Assembly: GCF_024158605.1 (NCBI RefSeq)
Contig: NZ_JAMZGM010000015.1
Location: 1 to 58,382, forward strand
Direction of reading: 5' to 3'
DNA: 58,382 nucleotides
From: Sebaldella sp. S0638
GTDB lineage: Bacteria > Fusobacteriota > Fusobacteriia > Fusobacteriales > Leptotrichiaceae
Positions 52,123 to 58,382 of the stretch are shown piece after piece. The translations under genes were made by a program, and so were the position numbers. The first letter of the stretch is position 1. Every line of letters begins with the position of its first letter. The notes under the pieces are model-generated. The model ran no database searches. It worked only from the letters and a program-made list of their open reading frames with translations, and had not been told where the DNA came from.

Positions 52123-52195
52123 GTGATAAATATAAATAATATTATAGATTAAATAATTTTAGAAAAACATTCAAATATAAGAAAAGGAGATAACC

Positions 52196-52975
52196 ATGAA
52201 AAATATAATTTTTTTTGATGTAGACGGAACACTTCTGGATCACTCAATAGGGATGGATAATATCCCAGAGCAGACAAAAGAGGCAATAGACCTTTTGGAT
52301 AAGACCGGGAATTATTGTGTGGTTGCCACTGCAAGAACCAATCTTACAGAAGAACTAAAAAAACTTCCTTTTTCAGGAATGGTTTTATCAAACGGTAATT
52401 ATATTGAATTTCTTGGAAATGAGATACACAGCAGGTTTTTTTCACAGGAACAGCTGATTAATCTCATGGATATGGTAAAAAAGTTTAACGGAGCATATAT
52501 AATGGGCGGATATCATGACATATTAGTCAGTGATGCCAATGATTTTCTTATACATGAACATGATAAAATATATGGAAAACCTGATTACAGACCGGGAATT
52601 CCCGTTAATGAAAAAATTAATGCGGTAACAGCACTTTTTCATGATAAAAAAGATCTGTACAATACTATAGAAAATCTGCCGTCAGACTGGGTCTATCATA
52701 TTTATGAAAGTCCCAATACTCATATGGATATCTATCTTCCCGGATTTTCAAAGGGAACAGCTGTGAAATACCTGTATGAATATTTAGGAATACCATATGA
52801 AAAGACATATGCATTCGGAGACGGTAAAAATGACAGAGAAATGATGGAACTGGTAAAATACAGCACAGCAATGGGAAATGCAGTGGCAGAGATCAAGGAC
52901 ATAGCCTATATGACAACTGATAATGTGAGTAATAACGGAATATATAATGCTTTGAAGAAATATAAACTTATCTGA
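52196..52975 (+). CDS. Cof-type HAD-IIB phosphatase
   Basis: The 259-residue protein has motif I FFDVDGTLLDHS, motif II VATARTN, motif III Lys in FSKGTAVKYLYEYLG and motif IV YAFGDGKNDREMMELVKYSTAMGNAV. The large C2 cap between motifs II and III (FSGMVLSNGNYIEFLGNEIHSRFF...) marks the IIB group, which dephosphorylates sugar phosphates or FMN and similar. Start ATG 52196 follows AAGGAGA. It lies 73 bases after the permease and may share its transcript. Confidence 0.9.
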   Translation: MKNIIFFDVDGTLLDHSIGMDNIPEQTKEAIDLLDKTGNYCVVATARTNLTEELKKLPFSGMVLSNGNYIEFLGNEIHSRFFSQEQLINLMDMVKKFNGAYIMGGYHDILVSDANDFLIHEHDKIYGKPDYRPGIPVNEKINAVTALFHDKKDLYNTIENLPSDWVYHIYESPNTHMDIYLPGFSKGTAVKYLYEYLGIPYEKTYAFGDGKNDREMMELVKYSTAMGNAVAEIKDIAYMTTDNVSNNGIYNALKKYKLI

Positions 52976-52992
52976 ATTTCAGAAAAATATAA

Positions 52993-53012
52993 AAGGAAGC
53001 ATTTCTGCTTCC
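52993..53012. terminator. Short hairpin between the Cof-type and YjbQ genes
   Basis: GGAAGCA (52995-53001) and TGCTTCC (53005-53011) form a strong stem, but the flanking T run is weak. It could terminate one or both convergent genes. Confidence 0.5.
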
Positions 53013-53024
53013 ATATATAAAGTA

Positions 53025-53417
53025 TTATTTCTCTATAAAGAGTATTTTTATCTCTCTGTTTGATCTGGGACCGTCAAATTCACAAAAGTAGATTCCCTGC
53101 CATCTTCCCAAAACAGGAACACCGTTTACGACCTGTACCGTGAGATCAGAACCTATAAGTGAAGCTTTCAGATGTGAATCGCTGTTTCCTTCACTATGGT
53201 AATATCTGATATCAGGAACCAGATCATTCAGGGCATTAATAAGGTCGGCTTTTACGTCGTCGTCTGCATTTTCATTAATGGTGAGAGCAGCGGTAGTGTG
53301 GAGTACATTTAGGAAAAGTACACCGTTTCTCCACTTATTTTCCAGTATGGTATCTCTAATCAGGGATGTTACTTCAATAAATTCATTCTTTGCTGAAGAA
53401 TTAACTTTTAATATCAT
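53025..53417 (-). CDS. YjbQ family (UPF0047) protein
   Basis: The 130-residue protein is complete for the family: NGVLFLNVLHTTAALTINENADDDVKADLINAL, the YHSEGNSDSHLKASLIGSDLTVQVVNGVPVLGRWQGIYFCEFDGPR block with the conserved His and GxWQ. E. coli YjbQ has been associated with a thiamine-phosphate-synthase-like activity, but the physiological role is unclear. It is divergent from msrA. The start follows AGGTG. Confidence 0.92.
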   Translation of the reverse strand: MILKVNSSAKNEFIEVTSLIRDTILENKWRNGVLFLNVLHTTAALTINENADDDVKADLINALNDLVPDIRYYHSEGNSDSHLKASLIGSDLTVQVVNGVPVLGRWQGIYFCEFDGPRSNREIKILFIEK

Positions 53418-53534
53418 CTAATATCACCTCTTATAATATATTATAATACATTTTTTCAAAAATAGCAGAAAAAAATATAAAATATGGAAAAATATCTTAA
53501 AGTATGGTATCTTATTTACACGAGGTGATAAAAG

Positions 53535-54068
53535 ATGAAAGAGATTATACTGGCAGGGGGATGTTTCTGGGGTGTGGAAGCATATTTCCAAAGATTAAAC
53601 GGTGTTATAAAAACAGAAGTAGGATATACAGACGGTATCAGCGAAAGTCCTACATATAAGGAAGTCTGCAGCGGTACTACGAATCATGCCGAAGCATGTA
53701 AAATAATATATGATGAAAATATAATAACATTGGAAAAGATACTTGAACATTTTTTTAGAATAATAGATCCCACATCTTTAAACAGACAGGGACATGATAT
53801 AGGAACACAATACAGAACAGGTGTATATTACAAAACTGACGAGGATAAAGAAATTACCGAGAAATTTATTCTGTCTAAAGCGAAAGACTATAAGAGACCA
53901 ATAGTGGTAGATGTAAAAAGGGAGAGCAGATTCTGGGATGCAGAAGAATATCATCAGAATTATCTTATAAAGAATCCCGGCGGGTACTGCCATGTGGATT
54001 TGAATCTGATAAAAGAGGAAGAGATAAAACCGTATCTGGATTTGGAAAAAATATTGGAAAGTAATTAA
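53535..54068 (+). CDS. msrA: Peptide methionine sulfoxide reductase MsrA
   Basis: The 177-residue enzyme has GGCFWGVEAYF with the catalytic Cys10, SPTYKEVCSGTTNHAEACKI, FRIIDPTSLNRQGHDIGTQYRTGVYY and FWDAEEYHQNYLIKNPGGYC. It repairs methionine-S-sulphoxide in proteins, a function that fits with rubrerythrin as oxygen-stress protection. The last Cys in GGYCHVDL could serve as recycling Cys. The start follows CGAGGTG. The stop is 16 bases before rlmD, so they may be co-transcribed. Confidence 0.97.
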   Translation: MKEIILAGGCFWGVEAYFQRLNGVIKTEVGYTDGISESPTYKEVCSGTTNHAEACKIIYDENIITLEKILEHFFRIIDPTSLNRQGHDIGTQYRTGVYYKTDEDKEITEKFILSKAKDYKRPIVVDVKRESRFWDAEEYHQNYLIKNPGGYCHVDLNLIKEEEIKPYLDLEKILESN

Positions 54069-54084
54069 AATATTAGGAGAGAAA

Positions 54085-55467
54085 ATGAGAAAAGGAGATC
54101 AACTCACAGTAGAAATAATTGACGTAAAATTTCCAAATAAGCCGTATGGTTTTTTTGAAAATAGAAAAGTTTATCCAAAATCAAACTGTATACCAGGTCA
54201 GATAGTAACTGGGATAATAAAAAGATTGAAAAAAGATAAAATTGAAATCGGAAATATAGAAGTAATAAAAAAAGCAGAAAATCAGACAGAGCCTGAGTGT
54301 ATTCATTTTGAGATGTGCGGAGGATGTACTTACCAGCATTTGTCATACAATGACCAGCTTGCTTTGAAAGAAGGGCAGATTAGAAAGCTTTTTAGTGATA
54401 ATCATATTGATTCCGGGAATTTTACCGGAATAGTTCCTAGCAGTCACCAATTCGGCTACAGAAATAAAATGGAGCTTACATTTGGAAATGCGGAAAAAGA
54501 CGGTCCGCTCACATTAGGGCTGCATAAGAGAGGAAGCTTTTATGATATAATCACGATAAGTGAATGCAAGTTAATGGATGAAGATTTTAATAAAATAACT
54601 AATTTTACCATTGAATTTTTTAAAAAGGAAAATCTGAATTTTTACCATAAGATGAAACATGAAGGTTTTCTTAGAAACCTGGTAATAAGAAAAGGTGAAT
54701 TTACCGGAGAACTGCTTATAAATCTGATTACAACTTCACAATTAGACTATGATATTACTGAATGGAAGAATGGAATTCTAAATTTGAAACTTAGTAAAAA
54801 GATTATCGGACTTTTATGGACGATTAATGATAATATATCTGATATGGTAAATTCTGAAAGAGAAGAAATACTATACGGAGAGAAGGATTTTCACGAAAAA
54901 CTTCTGGGTTATGACTTTAAAATAAGTCCGTATTCGTTTTTCCAGACTAATTCATCAGGGGCAGAGCTGCTGTACTCGAAGGTTCTTGAATTTTTACCGG
55001 ACACTGAAAATAAGGTAATATTTGACCTTTTCAGCGGCACAGGAACAATAGGACAGATAATAGCGAAAAATGCCGGATATGTGTATGGAATAGAGCTGAT
55101 AGAGGAAGCTGTGGAAAAGGCTAATGAAAATGCCGGGCTTAATAATATTAAGAATTGCAAGTTTATCGCAGGAGATGTGTTTAAGAAAGTGGAGGAGCTG
55201 AGAGAAGAGGGGATAAAACCTGACATAATCATTTTAGATCCGCCGAGACCGGGAGTGGGACAGAAAGCTCTTGAAAAAATACTGGAATTTGATATGAATG
55301 ATATAATTTATGTATCGTGTAATCCGAGAACTTTTATTCAGGATATGGAAATACTTATGAATGCCGGATTCAAAATATCAAAAAGTACAGCTGTAGATAT
55401 GTTTCCGAATACTCCTCATGTCGAGAGTGTTGCATTGCTCACAAAGAAAGATAGCCTAAAGTCTTGA
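54085..55467 (+). CDS. rlmD: 23S rRNA (uracil-C5)-methyltransferase, RlmD/RlmCD type
   Basis: The 460-residue enzyme has a TRAM domain near the N-terminus (KGDQLTVEIIDVKFPNKPYG), a Cys cluster CIHFEMCGGC with the fourth Cys in ISECKLMD that would bind [4Fe-4S], then FQTNSSGAELLYSKVL, the SAM site FDLFSGTGTIGQI, LDPPRPGVGQKALEK and the catalytic YVSCNPRTFIQDMEIL. It methylates U1939 (and U747 in RlmCD forms). The C-terminal DMFPNTPHVESVALL is usual. The end of this gene lies next to a foreign module carrying a DMFP-like remnant in inverse orientation. Confidence 0.92.
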   Translation: MRKGDQLTVEIIDVKFPNKPYGFFENRKVYPKSNCIPGQIVTGIIKRLKKDKIEIGNIEVIKKAENQTEPECIHFEMCGGCTYQHLSYNDQLALKEGQIRKLFSDNHIDSGNFTGIVPSSHQFGYRNKMELTFGNAEKDGPLTLGLHKRGSFYDIITISECKLMDEDFNKITNFTIEFFKKENLNFYHKMKHEGFLRNLVIRKGEFTGELLINLITTSQLDYDITEWKNGILNLKLSKKIIGLLWTINDNISDMVNSEREEILYGEKDFHEKLLGYDFKISPYSFFQTNSSGAELLYSKVLEFLPDTENKVIFDLFSGTGTIGQIIAKNAGYVYGIELIEEAVEKANENAGLNNIKNCKFIAGDVFKKVEELREEGIKPDIIILDPPRPGVGQKALEKILEFDMNDIIYVSCNPRTFIQDMEILMNAGFKISKSTAVDMFPNTPHVESVALLTKKDSLKS

Positions 55468-55494
55468 TTTTAGGGCGTTTATGAGAACATAGCG

Positions 55495-55537
55495 AAGCGG
55501 CAAGATTGGTTTGAAAACTGATCCTGCCGCTTTTTTT
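55495..55537 (+). terminator. Terminator of rlmD
   Basis: AGCGGCA-AGAT pairs with ATC-CTGCCGCT (55496-55530 region), with an inner stem GTTT/AAAC, followed by seven T. Confidence 0.85.
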
Positions 55538-55562
55538 ATTGTTCGGAAACATATCCACTGGT

Positions 55563-55585
55563 AAAAAATCCATAATTTTATGGAT
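55563..55585 (-). terminator. Minus-strand terminator downstream of the foreign genes
   Basis: ATCCATAA/TTATGGAT is a perfect stem with a two-base loop; on the minus strand it is followed by TTTTTT. Confidence 0.75.
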
Positions 55586-55650
55586 AGGGTGAGTAGACAG
55601 AAAAGATAACACAATTTTCATACGTTCGGTAGTTCGTGGGAACATATCAA
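55563..55650 (-). pseudogene. Remnant resembling the C-terminus of an RlmD/TrmA-type methyltransferase
   Basis: On the minus strand, ATTGATATGTTCCCACGAACT codes IDMFPRT, and the following CGTATGAAAATTGTG becomes GTA-GAA-AAT-TGT (VENC) if one T is dropped. This is like the DMFPRTxHVE...V end of Firmicute RlmD proteins. A terminator for minus transcription follows at once. No further part of such a gene is seen, so this would be a scar of transferred DNA. The likeness rests on about a dozen residues. Confidence 0.4.
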
Positions 55651-55785
55651 TCATAATTTATTCAAAATATGACTACTAACTACACAAAGCAGGAGAAGGC
55701 TAAAATTAAATAAACCTTTCCTGCTTGTATGTTGAAATATTTTGCAAAGTGCCTCTATTCACTTAGTTTGTACAAAAAGTGGAAA

Positions 55786-56283
55786 TTAGTTTATCAGGCT
55801 ATACTTATAAGAATCGAAAAACTCACCATTCTTAAATATTGACTTTCTCAATGTGCCTTCTAATTCAAAACCACACTTTTCAAGGACTTTACAAGAGCTT
55901 TTATTGTAAGAAAAGACATTGCCATAGATTCTTGCAAGACCATGTACTTCAAACCCTATCTTGCAGATTTCTTTAACAGCCTCTGAAATGATTCCTCGAC
56001 CCCAGTATTCCTCAGACAACCAATAGCCAATTTCAGCACTCTTTGCGTAAGCGTCCTTGCCGAGTGTAAGACTGATACTCCCAACTACCATGTTGTCATA
56101 AAGGATTGCACGGTTGATTTGCTCATCTTCCGAGGTGTTTAAACAGAATTCAATAAACTGACGTGCGTTTTCTTCAGTATAGGGGTGTGGGAAAATATTA
56201 AGCAGGTTATCTGCAATATTTTTGTTGTTGGCGAATTGTGCTAACCCGCCAGTATAGTCATACGACCATTTTTTAAGTTCCAT
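55786..56283 (-). CDS. GNAT acetyltransferase, RimJ/RimL-like
   Basis: The 165-residue protein has the GNAT core: NRAILYDNMVVGSISLTLG, AEIGYWLSEEYWGRGIISEAVKEICKIGF (acetyl-CoA loop G-x-G region), then HGLARIYGNVFSYNKSSCKVLEKCGFELEGTLRKSIFKNG. This is the layout of RimJ/RimL-type ribosomal or small-molecule N-acetyltransferases. I start at ATG 56283 since AAAGGAG precedes it by about seven bases; a longer frame from 56307 reads through the upstream stop region. The ribosome site overlaps the stop of the synthetase-like gene, so the two were an operon. Its base composition appears less AT-rich than neighbours, implying transfer. Confidence 0.85.
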   Translation of the reverse strand: MELKKWSYDYTGGLAQFANNKNIADNLLNIFPHPYTEENARQFIEFCLNTSEDEQINRAILYDNMVVGSISLTLGKDAYAKSAEIGYWLSEEYWGRGIISEAVKEICKIGFEVHGLARIYGNVFSYNKSSCKVLEKCGFELEGTLRKSIFKNGEFFDSYKYSLIN

Positions 56284-56296
56284 TATTGTTCTCCTT

Positions 56297-56632
56297 TCAT
56301 TCGCCAAACATAAGAAATCGGTCTAAACCAATGCCGCTAATTAAACAGCGTTCCTTTTTACTACCCAGCATTTGCCCCATCCAATCGACGAACCCTCCGT
56401 CACCAATTTCAATCTTATCATCTTCTGTTACCATATAAATCTTGAAGTTGATACCTTGATAGTACTTATTATCTATATCGTCATAATCAAAGGATAGCGG
56501 CGTATCAGGAAACATTGAGCGTATATCATCGGTCATATGGTCGAAAAATCCGTCCCCGTCCTTGTATCCGCCTCTCTTGCGCAGAACGATGGACAGTCTT
56601 GCTTTGAATTGCTCCTGTAACAACTCTTTATA
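56297..56632 (-). pseudogene. Class-II aminoacyl-tRNA-synthetase-like protein, 5' part removed by Tn3-family insertion
   Basis: The remaining 111 or so codons read IVLRKRGGYKDGDGFFDHMT through FKIYMVTEDDKIEIGDGGFVDWMGQMLGSKKERCLISGIGLDRFLMFGE. The acidic GDGGFVDW and final GIGLDRFL resemble motif 3 of class II synthetases (G-x-G-x-G/D-R). A complete paralogue would need motifs 1 and 2, which lie upstream of 56632 and are missing. At 56633 the sequence turns into the 38-bp terminal repeat of a Tn3-family transposon, so the frame is cut there. Homologues may be regulatory HisZ-like, or stand-alone detoxification proteins, but I cannot tell. Confidence 0.7.
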
Positions 56633-56670
56633 GGGGTAGGAACAGAAAATTGACGAAAATATACGGTAAG
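56633..56670 (+). repeat. Left terminal inverted repeat of the Tn3-family transposon (38 bp)
   Basis: Alignment with the canonical Tn3 repeat keeps GGGGT at the outer end and GACGAAAA-T-ACG-TAAG-type inner half, with identical total length of 38. It exactly borders the truncated synthetase-like frame. Confidence 0.85.
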
Positions 56671-56711
56671 GAATTGTAAAAGAAAAATTTTATAAATTTT
56701 CTACTTTAAGC

Positions 56712-56879
56712 TTTCCCAGAAACGAACGTTTTTGGGAAAATTTTCTTCATCAAGCTTAATAATTTTAGCTTTCTACTAACATAGTATAAAATCTGATGTC
56801 ATTAGTTTTACATATTTTCCCAAAACTTTTCTTTTAATCAAAGTACCAGTATGATATAGTATAGTTAAGTATTGGGAAA
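56712..56879 (+). repeat. Candidate res site upstream of the resolvase gene
   Basis: TTTCCCA (56712-56718) with TGGGAAA (56733-56739) and TTTCCCAA (56816-56823) with TTGGGAAA (56872-56879) are two inverted pairs of the same sequence, just before tnpR. Tn3-family res sites are built of two or three such dimer binding sites in this position. Confidence 0.55.
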
Positions 56880-56893
56880 GAAAGGAAATTTTT

Positions 56894-57460
56894 ATGGGAA
56901 AAATTTTTGGATACGCTAGAATTTCTAAAACAGATCAAAATTTAGATTTACAAAAAGATTCTATTTTAAATTATGGTGCACAAGTAATATATGAAGAGAA
57001 AAATTCAGGAAAAAATACAAACCGACCTGAGCTAACTGCACTTTTAAAAGCGGCAAGTTCAAGTGATACGATTGTTGTATATAAATTAGACAGAATATCT
57101 AGATCAACAAGGCATTTAATAGAATTAGCGGAATATTTTGAAAAAAATGGAATTCAATTTGTATCAATAACTGATTTTATAGATACCTCTACTCCAACTG
57201 GGCGTTTCTTCTTTCACGTTATGGCAAGTATTGCTGAATTAGAACGAGATATTTTAATTGAAAGAACACAAGCAGGACTATCTTCTGCACGTTTAAGAGG
57301 ACGTGTTGGTGGTAGACCCAAAACAAAGATGGAAAAAATAAAACGTGCTATTAAACTTTATGAAGGAAAAGAATATAGTATCAAAGAAATAAAAGAGATG
57401 ACAGGAGTAAGTAAATCAGTTTTATATAGAAATCTCAAATCTCTAAAGGAAAAAAGCTGA
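56894..57460 (+). CDS. tnpR: Serine resolvase of a Tn3-family transposon
   Basis: The 188-residue resolvase starts MGKIFGYARISKTDQNLDLQ with the catalytic Ser in ARISKTDQ, has YKLDRISRSTRHLIELAEYFEKNG and FFHVMASIAELERDILIERT, and a C-terminal Hin-type helix-turn-helix (KEYSIKEIKEMTGVSKSVLYRNL). It resolves cointegrates at res, which probably lies immediately upstream in the inverted repeats at 56712-56879. Its stop overlaps the tnpA start by one base. Codon use is markedly AT-rich. It is intact. Confidence 0.95.
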   Translation: MGKIFGYARISKTDQNLDLQKDSILNYGAQVIYEEKNSGKNTNRPELTALLKAASSSDTIVVYKLDRISRSTRHLIELAEYFEKNGIQFVSITDFIDTSTPTGRFFFHVMASIAELERDILIERTQAGLSSARLRGRVGGRPKTKMEKIKRAIKLYEGKEYSIKEIKEMTGVSKSVLYRNLKSLKEKS

Positions 57461-58326
57461 TGTATAAACGTTCAGGGGAATTATTAAATAAATTTCAACG
57501 GGAAGAATTTATCAATTCTTTATTTACTATGAATATGTATGAATTAGGTGCATTTTATATGCTAAGCAAAAAAGATTTGAAAATTATTTTATCTAAAAGG
57601 CGTAATTCTAATCGATTAGGATTTGCAGTTCAATTATGCTTATGTAGATATCCTGGATTTATTCCTGATAATTTATCTATAATTCCAATTAATTTAATTA
57701 AATTTATAAGTAAACAATTAGGTTTAATGCATGAAGATTTTAAAAATTATAGTCTTCGAGAAGCAACTCTCTATGAGCATCGAATTGAACTTCAAGAAAA
57801 ATTTGGATTTCAAGTTCTTGATAAAAAAAATGAATATAAATTACAAGTTTTGCTTGTTCCATTTATAGAAAGAGGATATCAAACAACAGAACTATTGATT
57901 AAACTTTTGGAATTATGTAGATCTGAAGGAATAGTAATTACAACGACTTTAAGTAATTTGGAACATATAATTTCAAAAACACGCCAAAGGGTTGAAATCA
58001 ATATTCATAATATTTTGACACAGAATCTTACATCAGAACAAAAAGATTTATTAGATAGTACTCTTAAAATGACAAAGGATAAGTATTTATCAGATTTTGG
58101 ATGGTTAAAAAAGAATATAGGAAAAACTTCTGTATCATCCTTTCATGAAATACTAAAAAAATTACTTTACTTAGAAAAGTTTAATTTTATTCCTGAAAAA
58201 ATAGATATTCCTATTGTTAAAATAAAAGAATTTATAAATCTTGGGACGACATACGAAGCTTCTTCCCTAAAAAAGCTCAATGAAAGTAAGCGGCTTTCTA
58301 TATTATGTAGTGCTATAGTAAAGTAG
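57460..58326 (+). pseudogene. Tn3-family transposase TnpA, truncated to the N-terminal part
   Basis: The 288-residue frame begins MYKRSGELLNKFQREEFINSLF and has the N-terminal DUF4158-type DNA-binding domain, with LGFAVQLCLCRYPGFIPD. Full TnpA proteins have about 970-1000 residues with the DDE catalytic domain in the C-terminal part, which is absent here. The break occurs after KRLSILCSAIVK, a part of the family usually continuing without stop, near 58320-58326. The transposition function is therefore lost unless supplied elsewhere. Confidence 0.9.
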
Positions 58327-58382
58327 GAACACCAAAATCTAAACAATGATATAATAAAAAAAGAAAGAGGTGTTTTGAAATG
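58327..58382 (+). promoter_or_regulatory. Upstream region and start codon of a gene at the window edge
   Basis: A TATAAT-like -10 near 58350, an AAGAGGTG ribosome site and ATG at 58380-58382 suggest a gene that continues beyond the window. AACACC (58328-58333) and GGTGTT (58369-58374) are an inverted repeat. It may be the left edge of an element that broke tnpA. Confidence 0.5.

Larger units (their letters stand above)
56633..58326 (+). mobile_element. Tn3-family transposon, left part (IR, resolvase, truncated transposase)
   Basis: The 38 bases 56633-56670 begin GGGGTAGG, contain ACGAAAA and end ACGGTAAG, the same length and key positions as the Tn3 end (GGGGT...ACGAAAA...ACG.TAAG). Behind it are a serine resolvase and a TnpA N-terminus, both reading inward to the right. 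The transposase is cut near 58320. The 5-base target duplicate would be TTATA (56628-56632), but the right end lies beyond the window. Confidence 0.85.

Noticed and set aside
55439-55654. Minus-strand 71-codon frame covering the rlmD terminator
   Set aside because: It runs through two terminators and antisense into rlmD. Only the DMFP-like stretch has any likeness to a protein, so I listed that as a remnant.
55681-55740. Hairpin AAGCAGGAAAGG/CCTTCTCCTGCTT as GNAT terminator
   Set aside because: The stem is good, but no T run follows on the minus strand; a clear minus-strand terminator exists further on at 55563-55585.

Overview
The window is AT-rich and gene-dense, with short intergenic gaps and strong purine-rich ribosome binding sites. 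It carries Gram-negative envelope features (a type V autotransporter ending in a beta-barrel, and many lipoproteins) next to Firmicute-like regulation (a lysine riboswitch, intrinsic terminators everywhere, TTG/GTG starts). This combination best fits a member of the Fusobacteriota, probably Leptotrichiaceae such as Sebaldella. That assignment is inference from gene content, not a database match.

Layout. 1-148 is the right end of an IS3-family element. 221-2200 holds a MarR regulator and, convergent with it, a lone cellobiose/lactose-type PTS IIC. 2289-5117 is a lysine-riboswitch-controlled amino-acid ABC importer. 5314-10336 runs from the GTPase gene engB through two tandem DUF2207 membrane proteins with the same glycine-rich tail to a short siroheme-type dehydrogenase. 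10433-11382 is a three-gene operon of tiny secreted proteins. 11859-17519 holds a WYL regulator coupled to a protein with two L7/L12-like motifs, a YwqK-like secreted protein, a GyrI-like protein, an SPL-type radical SAM protein, 3-methyladenine glycosylase I, a membrane-anchored protein and pyridoxine kinase. An IS200-type element sits at about 17580-18322. 18407-26680 has a papain-like lipoprotein, a U32 peptidase/RlhA-like protein, and a repeat lipoprotein abutting an autotransporter that lacks a visible signal peptide.

27165-39645 contains DUF429 and MFS genes, two phospholipase-D-like lipoproteins, a NitT/TauT-type ABC importer, a small lipoprotein, a possible lysozyme inhibitor, EF-P preceded by a large nested palindrome, a secreted nuclease-like protein and a repeat lipoprotein. 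39687-44410 (minus strand) is biosynthetic: argH, then argG behind its own leader with a 15-codon peptide and terminator, and thrC upstream. 44586-55467 is housekeeping and stress: two tandem HAD phosphatases, rubrerythrin, an M16 peptidase, an NCS2 permease, a Cof-type HAD, YjbQ, MsrA and RlmD.

55541-58382 is a mobile-DNA scar. It has a minus-strand remnant resembling an RlmD C-terminus, a GNAT gene and a class-II-synthetase-like gene whose 5' part was cut off by a Tn3-family transposon. The transposon's 38-bp terminal repeat, resolvase and truncated transposase are all visible. The transposase is interrupted near 58320 by whatever starts at the window edge.

No rRNA, tRNA or CRISPR array was recognised. 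The least explained items are the nested palindrome upstream of efp, the argG leader, the lipoprotein/autotransporter junction, the small secreted-protein operon and the GNAT/synthetase-like pair.
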